The translations under genes and the position numbers were made by a program. The notes under the pieces were generated by a model. That model was not told the origin of the DNA. It worked only from the letters and a program-made list of their open reading frames with translations, and made no database searches. Positions 15,323-23,012 of a stretch of 35,437 bases of DNA are shown here, piece by piece. The DNA comes from Segetibacter sp. (lineage in GTDB: Bacteria; Bacteroidota; Bacteroidia; Chitinophagales; Chitinophagaceae): assembly GCA_028288505.1 (NCBI GenBank), contig JAQBNN010000205.1, positions 1 to 35,437 of the forward strand. The letters run 5' to 3'. Numbering within the stretch: position 1 is the stretch's first letter; the number at the start of each line of letters is the position of its first letter.

Positions 15323-15344
15323 CATCGTTGCGTCGCAATCACTT
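15323..15344 (-). repeat. Interspersed repeat copy 9, core form C
   Basis: Minus strand reads AAGTGATTGCGACGCAACG then ATG, with a full TTGCG-A-CGCAA dyad. The outer flank (GATACTATGAAAACTGATG, then TTGGTATCA) follows the unit tail. Confidence 0.88.
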
Positions 15345-15486
15345 CATCGGCAGTAATTTTCCCCGGCGACACAAAGCTTTTAACTGCAATTGCAGGTGCA
15401 AAGTTCGGCGTTGTCAGCCTAAAATTTTCATGCCTGTTAACCACTTATACAACAAGTTACAGGCTTGTTGTATAGAATTACCGGTA

Positions 15487-15505
15487 GTACAAGAGTGCGA
15501 CGCAA
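15487..15505 (+). repeat. Interspersed repeat copy 10, core form A
   Basis: GTACAAGAGTGCGACGCAA followed by GAAAAG instead of CGATG. It pairs with copy 9 across 142 bp; the tail GCTGGAAACAAAA leads into the terminator. Confidence 0.85.
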
Positions 15506-15555
15506 GAAAAGCAAAATAGCAGATGATCGCTGGAAACAAAAAAAGAAACCGGGCA

Positions 15556-15585
15556 TAAAAAAAGGCTCGCCAGTGCGAGCCTTTT
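15556..15585 (-). terminator. Rho-independent terminator of the nth-DUF6089 unit
   Basis: AAAGGCTCGC and GCGAGCCTTT form a perfect stem with a short loop. On the minus strand it is followed by a T run, 19 bp past the DUF6089 stop. Confidence 0.9.
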
Positions 15586-15603
15586 AGAATATTTTGAGAG
15601 TAA

Positions 15604-16506
15604 CTACCTTCTTTCTCTTCCCAATATTAGTCCCACTTTTAAGCTAAAGCTCATGTAGGTGTCGTTCGAGTTGGGGCCTCCTCTTTGTCCACCTACTACA
15701 GGAGTTCCTCCATTTGAGCGATACAAAGACTTTGCAAGACCGGCCTGCACGCCGGTAAGGTATTTATCAAAAAGAGCAGGATCTATATAAGTGGTACTTA
15801 CATCGTCAAGGTAATCGGTAAATAATATACGGTGCAGGAATTCGAAACGAAGGTTTAAGAGAGAAGACAGTTCGTATTTTATGCCTGCTCCTATCGGAAC
15901 ATTTGCCTGTGACCTATGATAAGGCCATCTTCCCGGGTGTTCGCGAAAACCCTGCCCTTCAGTACGTAATGGCTGAAGGTCGACATAATATCCGTTGATA
16001 TTTGCCTGTGGGTTGAATGAAAAATACCCCAGACCTGCAGTGATATAGGGAGAAAATTTTAGCGGCTCTTCCAGGTTGAAAAACATGAGGGGATGTACTT
16101 CTGCAAGAACAGCGATTTCAGTTATATTGCTTCTAAAGCCAAGGTTCCTGCCATAGCGTCCTTTAGCTTGTTCGTCTGAGGCGCCTTTTAGAATGCTATC
16201 ATGTGCATTTACCGATCCAAACGTTGCTTCAATACGTACACCAAACGTTTGGCGATACATTGCACCTACATAAAAGGTTCCCGCTACTTGGGTATTCTTC
16301 CAGTTTACATCGTTAATGTATAAGCCGCCTTTGGTTTTCGATCCGCCGAGATCAGTAATGCAATTCATGCCGCCAACTCCTGCTCCAACCTCGAACAATA
16401 GGTCTTTCTCGTAGTAGTTATTATCGTAATAATAATATTGTGAATACGACCGGGATGAAGTAAAGATTGATAATGCCAGGAGTAGTATTTTAAAGGCGTT
16501 CCTCAT
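15604..16506 (-). CDS. DUF6089 family outer-membrane beta-barrel-like protein
   Basis: A 300-aa exported protein. The signal peptide is MRNAFKILLLALSIFTSSRSYSQ with cleavage expected after SQ, followed by a Tyr-rich start. The rest alternates aromatic and polar residues as in small outer-membrane barrels: FEVGAGVGGMNCITDLGG, FYVGAMYRQTFGVRIEATFG, ITAGLGYFSFNPQ, VPIGAGIKYELSSLLNLRFEFLHR, and the final strand MSFSLKVGLILGRERR. This layout matches the Bacteroidota DUF6089 family, whose function is unknown. It starts 9 bp after nth and probably shares its transcript, although the two products act in different compartments. Confidence 0.85.
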   Translation of the reverse strand: MRNAFKILLLALSIFTSSRSYSQYYYYDNNYYEKDLLFEVGAGVGGMNCITDLGGSKTKGGLYINDVNWKNTQVAGTFYVGAMYRQTFGVRIEATFGSVNAHDSILKGASDEQAKGRYGRNLGFRSNITEIAVLAEVHPLMFFNLEEPLKFSPYITAGLGYFSFNPQANINGYYVDLQPLRTEGQGFREHPGRWPYHRSQANVPIGAGIKYELSSLLNLRFEFLHRILFTDYLDDVSTTYIDPALFDKYLTGVQAGLAKSLYRSNGGTPVVGGQRGGPNSNDTYMSFSLKVGLILGRERR

Positions 16507-16515
16507 AGTAGGTGT

Positions 16516-17187
16516 TTAACTGGGTATGGTAAAAGTTACTTTGTTGTTTTTAACAACAGAATTGTAATACTTACAGGCAGGCTTTAAACCGCATATTTCG
16601 CATTTAGGATTTCGGGCAATGCAAATATAGCGGCCGTGCAATATAAGCCAATGATGTGCTATGTAAATCACCTCTTTAGGTAAATGTTGTACTAGTTGCT
16701 TTTCTGTGGCTAGTGGAGTTTTGGCATTAGTGGTAAGTCCTATTCTTGCAGCTACCCGAAAAACGTGGGTGTCTACCGCCATGTTGGGCTGGTTATCTAC
16801 TACAGAGGTAATTACGTTAGCAGTTTTTCTTCCAACACCTGGTAACTTAATGAGCTCGTCTACGGTTAATGGTATGTCGCCTCCAAACTCTTCAACCAGC
16901 ATCTTGGCCAGTCCCATTAAATGTCTTGTTTTGTTTCCCGGGTAGGAGATGCTTTTGATAAAATAAAAAAGCTCTTCGTATTCTGCCCGGGAAAGGTCGT
17001 AAACGGTTGGGTAATGTGCAAAGAGGGCAGGCGTCGTTATATTAACCCTCTTGTCAGTACATTGAGCTGAAAGGACGACTGCAACCAGTAATTGGTACGG
17101 ATTGTCGTACGCTAGTTCTGTTTCGGCATTAGGAGCATGCTCCTGGAAATAGCTAATAACAAAACGGTATCTTTCTTTTTTAGTCAT
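16516..17187 (-). CDS. nth: Endonuclease III (DNA glycosylase/AP lyase, base excision repair)
   Basis: A 223-aa endonuclease III. It removes oxidised pyrimidines and cleaves the abasic site. The helix-hairpin-helix LPGVGRKTANV (115-125) holds the catalytic lysine K121. The catalytic aspartate D139 is in MAVDTHVFRVA. The [4Fe-4S] cluster cysteines C189, C196, C199 and C205 have the exact C-x6-C-x2-C-x5-C spacing. Length is normal for the family. Upstream lies the 79-aa gene (72 bp gap) with a possible -7 box just before nth; downstream is the DUF6089 gene at 9 bp. Confidence 0.96.
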   Translation of the reverse strand: MTKKERYRFVISYFQEHAPNAETELAYDNPYQLLVAVVLSAQCTDKRVNITTPALFAHYPTVYDLSRAEYEELFYFIKSISYPGNKTRHLMGLAKMLVEEFGGDIPLTVDELIKLPGVGRKTANVITSVVDNQPNMAVDTHVFRVAARIGLTTNAKTPLATEKQLVQHLPKEVIYIAHHWLILHGRYICIARNPKCEICGLKPACKYYNSVVKNNKVTFTIPS

Positions 17188-17200
17188 ACTAAAACCAAAT

Positions 17201-17208
17201 CGAAGATA
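17201..17208 (-). promoter_or_regulatory. Possible -7 element for nth
   Basis: Minus strand reads TATCTTCG, one base from TAnnTTTG, 14-21 bp upstream of the nth start. No -33 TTG was confirmed. Confidence 0.3.
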
Positions 17209-17259
17209 CCGGTTTGGTGTATAATTTAAAATAGCTGCAGGTAAAGTAGTTAACTTTTA

Positions 17260-17499
17260 TTATAGGTTTGCAGCTACTGCCGTGGTGTTAGCGTAGTGTA
17301 AAATTGCTGATACTGCCTCTGGTCTTGGGCTATCAAGGGTGTCATCTAATTTGCGCAAAGTGTTTTTTAGAACAATAAATTTATCCATTAGTGTCCAATT
17401 CGCGTGTAAAGCCTTCTCAATAGCCATTGACTGATCTTCTGATGTTTCATGATACAAGTACTGCATCAAATCCTCGGTACTAAATTGTAACATAGCCAA
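17260..17499 (-). CDS. Small acidic helical protein of unknown function (79 aa)
   Basis: A 79-aa soluble protein with no signal peptide, membrane helix or cysteine. It opens with FSTEDLMQYLYHETSEDQS, then AIEKALHANWTLMDKF, and ends PRPEAVSAILHYA. The early EDLMQYLYHE plus a 'trial of helices' layout recalls the N-terminal part of anti-sigma-factor-like proteins, but without zinc ligands. I recall similar short proteins in Chitinophagaceae but cannot name a family. It lies 64 bp downstream of the DivIC-like gene and 72 bp upstream of nth on the same strand, and may be cotranscribed. Coding nature is supported by codon-consistent composition and position. Confidence 0.7.
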   Translation of the reverse strand: MAMLQFSTEDLMQYLYHETSEDQSMAIEKALHANWTLMDKFIVLKNTLRKLDDTLDSPRPEAVSAILHYANTTAVAANL

Positions 17500-17563
17500 T
17501 TAAGAAATGTTTAGTCTTTTGTAATTTGTCCGTATTTGTTAATAAAACGCCATCGGTACGAAA

Positions 17564-17890
17564 TTATTGTATTGTTGGATTGCTTTTTCCACTTAAAGTG
17601 TCTTCTACGATAAAAACTTCTTCATGTGGTCTTTTCAGGTAAAAATTTTCCCGTGCGTACTTCTCAAAAAAAGTTTGGTCATATTCCAGGTCATTCAGGT
17701 CTTTCTTGGTAGTTTCAATTTCTGCTTGGTAATACGCCTTGCTGGTCTCTAATTTCTCCAGTTCCTTTTTCCTGTCCCACTGTGTAAACATATCATTCCT
17801 GTCGAAAAAGCAAAGCCATAGTGTAAAAATTAGCACCGAAAGGATGTATTTATTTTTAAGCAGAGCAGCAATAAAAAAGTATTTTTTCAT
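17564..17890 (-). CDS. Septum formation initiator family protein (DivIC/FtsB-like)
   Basis: A 108-aa bitopic division protein. One N-terminal membrane helix (about residues 12-28, KYILSVLIFTLWLCFF) is followed by a coiled coil (about 38-72, KKELEKLETSKAYYQAEIET). The signature YARENFYLKRPHEEVFIVED resembles the 'ARExyxMkrpgE' end of FtsB/DivIC. It would join FtsL and FtsQ/DivIB in the divisome. It follows eno, an adjacency also seen for eno-ftsB in proteobacteria, though a terminator-like hairpin lies between them here. The length is standard. Confidence 0.9.
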   Translation of the reverse strand: MKKYFFIAALLKNKYILSVLIFTLWLCFFDRNDMFTQWDRKKELEKLETSKAYYQAEIETTKKDLNDLEYDQTFFEKYARENFYLKRPHEEVFIVEDTLSGKSNPTIQ

Positions 17891-17910
17891 AAAGGGCTAT
17901 AAATAAAATC

Positions 17911-17941
17911 GCCGGTTGTAAAGTTAATTTTTACAACCGAC
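17911..17941 (-). terminator. Terminator-like hairpin between eno and the DivIC-like gene
   Basis: CGGTTGTAAA pairs perfectly with TTTACAACCG across a 7-base loop. On the minus strand it is followed by a moderately T-rich GCGATTTTATTT. It may end or attenuate transcription from eno into the division gene. Confidence 0.7.
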
Positions 17942-17962
17942 GATAAAAATTTTGGGTCCTAT

Positions 17963-19267
<1,305 letters not shown>

Positions 19268-19311
19268 TTATAAGATGTTTTTTTGTAGTCGTTTTTAGTT
19301 TTTCAATGTGG

Positions 19312-19335
19312 CATCGTTGCCTCGGACTCTTGTAC
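19312..19335 (-). repeat. Interspersed repeat copy 11, degenerate core form A
   Basis: Minus strand reads GTACAAGAGTCCGAGGCAAC plus GATG. Two substitutions break the central dyad, so this copy may be decaying. It lies between the gldA stop and the eno start. Confidence 0.75.
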
Positions 19336-19386
19336 GTTATAATCGTTATTCAGCTTTTTTTATATTGCTTTAAACCTAACATTTAG

Positions 19387-20316
19387 TTAAGAAGGAACTG
19401 TAGTTAATTCTTTGAAAATATCCTCAAGGCTACTGCTTTCAGTTTGCAAAGAAACGATATTCAAATTTTTTTCAACTGCTATATTTAATAATGTCCTTTT
19501 CACTTCGCCAGGTTCGCTTGTCTCAAAGCGCCATTGGTATGCTCCCTCGGTTGCTGCTGGTATTTCTATAATTGAGGATACCGTTGAAACTCCTGCAAAT
19601 GCTTCTGCAGTTACCTGTTCTTTTAATCGTAGCACAACTAACTGCTGGCCTTGTTGTTTTTGCATCAGGTTTTCGAGCTTATCATCTGCTACCAACTTTC
19701 CCTGGTTAATAATAATTACCCTGTCGCAAATGGCTTGTACTTCCTGCAAGATATGAGATGAAAAAAGTATAGTCTTATTTTTGCCTTGTTCCTTTATTAC
19801 ATTTCTGATTTCAATAATTTGGTTGGGATCTAACCCGCTTGTCGGCTCGTCTAATATTAAAATTTCGGGGTCGTGAATTAGTGCTGCTGCAAGTCCTACA
19901 CGCTGTTTGTAGCCTTTTGATAATTGTCCTATTTTCTTCCGGCTTTCAAGAGTTAAGCCCGTGAGTTCGATTACCTGGTTTATTCTTTTTTTCTTGCATG
20001 TAATTCCATGTACGCCTGCAATAAAAGCAAGGAATTCTTTAATATACATTTCAAAATAAAGGGGGTTGGCTTCGGGCAGGTAGCCTATTTTCTTTTTTGC
20101 TGCTATTGGGTTTTTAGTCACGTCTATCCCGCTTACCGTAGCGGTTCCGCCATCAGGTGAAAGATAACCTGTTATCATTTTCATAGTAGTGGACTTGCCT
20201 GCACCGTTAGGGCCGAGGAACCCCACAATTTCGCCTTTATTAACGGAGAATGAAATGTGATCTACTGCTTTCTGCTCACCGTATACTTTCAGCAGCTCAC
20301 TTACAATTATTGACAT
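19387..20316 (-). CDS. gldA: ABC transporter ATP-binding protein, GldA-like
   Basis: A 309-aa ABC ATPase most like GldA, which in Flavobacterium works with GldF and GldG in gliding motility. Walker A is GPNGAGKSTTMK, the signature is LSKGYKQRVGLAAALIHDPE, and Walker B is ILILDEPTSGLDP, followed by the H-loop ILFSSHILQEV. A C-terminal domain of about 90 residues is present, as in DrrA/GldA-type exporter subunits. The start was moved from 20370 to the ATG at 20316 (MSIIVSELLKVYGEQKAV), because the preceding 18 residues are hydrophobic and outside the family's usual N-terminus. No gldF/gldG permease genes are adjacent, so a motility role is inferred by similarity only. Confidence 0.85.
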   Translation of the reverse strand: MSIIVSELLKVYGEQKAVDHISFSVNKGEIVGFLGPNGAGKSTTMKMITGYLSPDGGTATVSGIDVTKNPIAAKKKIGYLPEANPLYFEMYIKEFLAFIAGVHGITCKKKRINQVIELTGLTLESRKKIGQLSKGYKQRVGLAAALIHDPEILILDEPTSGLDPNQIIEIRNVIKEQGKNKTILFSSHILQEVQAICDRVIIINQGKLVADDKLENLMQKQQGQQLVVLRLKEQVTAEAFAGVSTVSSIIEIPAATEGAYQWRFETSEPGEVKRTLLNIAVEKNLNIVSLQTESSSLEDIFKELTTVPS

Positions 20317-20473
20317 TTTAGATAAAATGTTTTTTTTAAAAATAGTTGCCAAGGTAAGCAAACAACACAAAACAATTGCCAGAAGTAAACCAACATTTGT
20401 TGCAGCGAGAGAGTAGCTGGAAGAAATAGTATGTGTACGAACTTGAAGCCTACTGCTGAATAGAACTACATTG

Positions 20474-20497
20474 GTACAAGAGTGCGACGCAACGATG
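20474..20497 (+). repeat. Interspersed repeat copy 12, core form A
   Basis: GTACAAGAGTGCGACGCAAC plus GATG. Flanks CTGCTGAATAGAACTA and GATGCTGGTAACCCAAAA make this one of the best-preserved full units (about 20452-20534). Confidence 0.9.
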
Positions 20498-20573
20498 CAG
20501 AATTAATTTGGGATGCTGGTAACCCAAAAAAAGATAAGAACAACGAGCTGTTGTATAATATGCCGCTTCGTTT

Positions 20574-20861
20574 CTACCTTCCAAAAATGCTGGGTAGAAA
20601 TGTGGCTAAAAGGATCATTAATAAAACGAAATAAATACCGAAGGTTACCATGTTTAATACACGCATCATTGTGCGTCGTGGGGTGTGGTCCTCCATTTCC
20701 TGCTCTTCTTCGCTAAACCATTTTAAAAGTGCGAAGATGATGCCATTTATACCCTCGAGATTGCGGTTGAAATAGTAGGACAGTACAATTTTTAAGAATG
20801 CCACTGCACCTAGTAATAACCAAAGGAATTTATAATATCGGGCAACTAATTCAAGCAGCAT
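20574..20861 (-). CDS. Small two-helix membrane protein of unknown function (95 aa)
   Basis: A 95-aa protein with two likely membrane helices (FLWLLLGAVAFLKIVLSYYF, about 12-31, and LNMVTFGIYFVLLMILLATF, about 69-88) joined by an acidic loop (KWFSEEEQEMEDHTPRR). The basic RR before helix 2 suggests that the loop is cytoplasmic. I do not recognise the family. It lies between the MFS/DUF6814 pair and gldA on the same strand, with 104 bp to the former and a repeat unit towards gldA, so operon membership is unclear. Confidence 0.65.
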   Translation of the reverse strand: MLLELVARYYKFLWLLLGAVAFLKIVLSYYFNRNLEGINGIIFALLKWFSEEEQEMEDHTPRRTMMRVLNMVTFGIYFVLLMILLATFLPSIFGR

Positions 20862-20965
20862 TTCTAAACGTTAGCTCCATGCGGGCTTTTAATGTTTTGA
20901 GGCAAAGGGTGTAACCTGCAAACTTATGGTTTAATTTTTACAAGAAAGAATTGCTGTTTGGCAAG

Positions 20966-21214
20966 CTAAGTGGCGTTGTTAGTAGTTTCTGTATTGCTGA
21001 AATCGTATTCACCCTGCAGGGCATACTTGCCAAAAATAATAAGGCCACCAACGATTATCGGCATTAGTACAAAAGCATAAATGATAGCCGGAATCAGTTC
21101 TTCACTATTATTGCTTTTAAATTTTGGGATGGCCTGGTTTACTACCAGGTAGTAACCTGCTGCTAATCCTAAAAGTATCCAAACAATGCCTAAATATTTT
21201 TTTAACTGGTTCAT
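20966..21214 (-). CDS. Small membrane protein, DUF6814-like, partner of the MFS transporter
   Basis: An 82-aa protein with two membrane helices (LGIVWILLGLAAGYYLVV and IIYAFVLMPIIVGGLIIFGKYA) and a polar tail rich in Asn/Thr. The start was moved from 21271 to the ATG at 21214 (MNQLKKYLGIVWILLG), since the longer form would overlap the MFS gene by 47 bp with unlikely sequence. Small proteins of this type are commonly encoded right after MHS-family MFS genes in Bacteroidota; I believe this is DUF6814 but could not check. It starts 10 bp after the MFS stop, so the two are surely cotranscribed and the small protein may be a transporter subunit. Confidence 0.75.
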   Translation of the reverse strand: MNQLKKYLGIVWILLGLAAGYYLVVNQAIPKFKSNNSEELIPAIIYAFVLMPIIVGGLIIFGKYALQGEYDFSNTETTNNAT

Positions 21215-21224
21215 ATAAATTCTT

Positions 21225-22769
21225 TTAGTCTTTAATACTTTTATCTCTGCCATTAATGTAAATGGTGCCAATTACCAGGCTTACCCCTGCTACAATTATT
21301 GGGTACCACAAACCCTCTAGAAAAGGCTTTTCGTAAGGTATTGCTGTACCTGCTTTTATTGCCACATCGTTGGCTTGGGCAGCTCTTGTTGCCAGGAAGG
21401 TGGCAATAGCTGGTAACAATCCGCCAAAAATTCCATTGCCAATATGATAAGGAAGTGACATTGAAGTGTACCTGATTTGTATCGGGAACATTTCAACAAG
21501 GAAAGCAGCAATAGGTCCGTAAACCATTGTAACAAAGAGTACCTGTACAAACACCAGCCAAACAAGGGTCCAGAAAGAACTGTTATCTAAAACCACGGAG
21601 CTTTCTGTGTTATTGTTTCCTGCTACGCTTAATCTTGTCTTTACTGTTTCTTTTAAAATGGTACCATCAGTAAAATGTTTTGTTGTTAGTGCTACGTCTA
21701 ATTTTTCTCCTAAGTGCTTAGGGTCGTCTATGGTTTTTCTTTCGGTGGTTGTGCTTGCTGTTACTTCTTGTTTGTTATTGGTACTTGCTGCATCGTACAT
21801 CTTAGAATAAATAGGGCGGTAAGCAATAATCGCGATGAGCATTCCCGCCATCATGATCCATTTTCTCCCAATTTTATCGGAAAGCCAGCCAAAGAATAAA
21901 AAGAAAGGTGTAGCGAAGCCAATGCCGTACATAATTAGTTTACTTGCCTGTGCAATTTCAATATGTAAAGTGTTTTGAATAAAGCTTAACGCATAAAATT
22001 GACCGGTATACCATACAACACCCTGGCCCATTGTAGCACCAAATAATGCAAGCAAAACAAACTTAAAGTTTAGCTTATTACCAAAGCTTTCTTTCAAAGG
22101 GTTCTTCGAAGTTTTGCCTTCGGCTTTAGCCTTAGCAAATAGCGGTGACTCCGACATGCGCATACGAATAATCATAGAAACACCAACCATTATTATAGAG
22201 ATCCAAAAAGGAACACGCCAGCCCCAGTTGTCAAACGACTCTTCATCCATTGCACCTTTCGTAAGTATAATAACAAGAAGCGAGATAAATAAACCTACCG
22301 TTGCTGTTGTTTGTATCCACGATGTCCAGTAGCCTCTTTCATTTACTGGTGAGTGTTCTGCTACATAAGTTGCTGCACCTCCATATTCGCCTCCTAAGGC
22401 AAGTCCCTGCAATAGTCTTAATAGCAAAACAAGTATTGGAGCAGCGTAACCTATTGTTTCGAAAGATGGTATACAGCCAATCAAAAACGTAGACAGGCCC
22501 ATTAAAACCAATGTAACAAGAAACGTATATTTTCTGCCAATAAGATCACCAAGACGCCCAAAGAACAACGCACCGAAAGGCCTCACTACAAATCCAGCTG
22601 CAAATGTTGCTAACGTTGATAGAAGCGCAGCAGTAGGGTTTTCAGAAGGAAAAAATTTGGTGGAGATAATTGTGGCAAGGCTTCCAAAAATGTAGAAATC
22701 GTACCATTCAATTAAAGTTCCTAACGATGAAGCAGCAATAATTGCAGGCAGTCCTTTTTTGTTGCTCAT
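21225..22769 (-). CDS. MFS transporter, metabolite:H+ symporter (MHS) type
   Basis: A 514-aa, 12-helix major facilitator. The family features are AASSLGTLIEWYDFYIFGSLA, RPFGALFFGRLGDLIGRKYTF (with the loop 2-3 motif), LLRLLQGLALGGEYGGAATYVAE and GWLSDKIGRKW, as in proton symporters for small organic acids or osmolytes (KgtP/ShiA/ProP group). The start was moved to the ATG at 22769, giving MSNKKGLPAII. A hydrophilic insert of about 75 residues (from MYDAASTNNKQ to LDNSSFW) separates helices 8 and 9 and makes the protein longer than most relatives. Divergent from acs and followed by a small membrane protein, so acetate or another short carboxylate is a reasonable substrate guess. Confidence 0.88.
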   Translation of the reverse strand: MSNKKGLPAIIAASSLGTLIEWYDFYIFGSLATIISTKFFPSENPTAALLSTLATFAAGFVVRPFGALFFGRLGDLIGRKYTFLVTLVLMGLSTFLIGCIPSFETIGYAAPILVLLLRLLQGLALGGEYGGAATYVAEHSPVNERGYWTSWIQTTATVGLFISLLVIILTKGAMDEESFDNWGWRVPFWISIIMVGVSMIIRMRMSESPLFAKAKAEGKTSKNPLKESFGNKLNFKFVLLALFGATMGQGVVWYTGQFYALSFIQNTLHIEIAQASKLIMYGIGFATPFFLFFGWLSDKIGRKWIMMAGMLIAIIAYRPIYSKMYDAASTNNKQEVTASTTTERKTIDDPKHLGEKLDVALTTKHFTDGTILKETVKTRLSVAGNNNTESSVVLDNSSFWTLVWLVFVQVLFVTMVYGPIAAFLVEMFPIQIRYTSMSLPYHIGNGIFGGLLPAIATFLATRAAQANDVAIKAGTAIPYEKPFLEGLWYPIIVAGVSLVIGTIYINGRDKSIKD

Positions 22770-22866
22770 AAAACTCTTTGTATGTCTTGTTGTCCCTAAA
22801 TATATAAGTTTATCATAAGCATGGTTAAAATTATTTTCTTTATACCGGCTCAAGTTTTCATGGCAT

Positions 22867-22888
22867 CATCGTTGCGTCGCAATCACTT
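22867..22888 (-). repeat. Interspersed repeat copy 13, core form C
   Basis: Minus strand reads AAGTGATTGCGACGCAACG plus ATGATG, with a full TTGCG-A-CGCAA dyad. It lies in the divergent gap between the MFS gene and acs, about 95 bp before the acs -7 box. Confidence 0.88.
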
Positions 22889-22981
22889 TATCTGTAAATC
22901 TATATTCATCTTTAGGTTTACATTACCTGGTTCTTAAATTCTTATAAAGCTTATCAGGCTTATTTATTCTTTTCGTTTACT

Positions 22982-22989
22982 TAGGTTTG
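22982..22989 (+). promoter_or_regulatory. -7 promoter element of acs
   Basis: TAGGTTTG fits TAnnTTTG exactly, 23 bp before the acs ATG. No clear -33 TTG at the usual distance, so the promoter may be weak or need an activator. Confidence 0.5.
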
Positions 22990-23012
22990 TATCAGCAAAA
23001 AATTCTTTTAAA

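Larger units (their letters stand above)
15239..15603. other. 365-bp intergenic region with inverted repeat pair and terminator
   Basis: Contains repeat copies 9 (minus) and 10 (plus) as the clearest complete pair, and the terminator of the DUF6089 gene. No plausible gene; the 74-aa ORF at 15295 overlaps the repeat and has no recognisable content. Confidence 0.75.
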
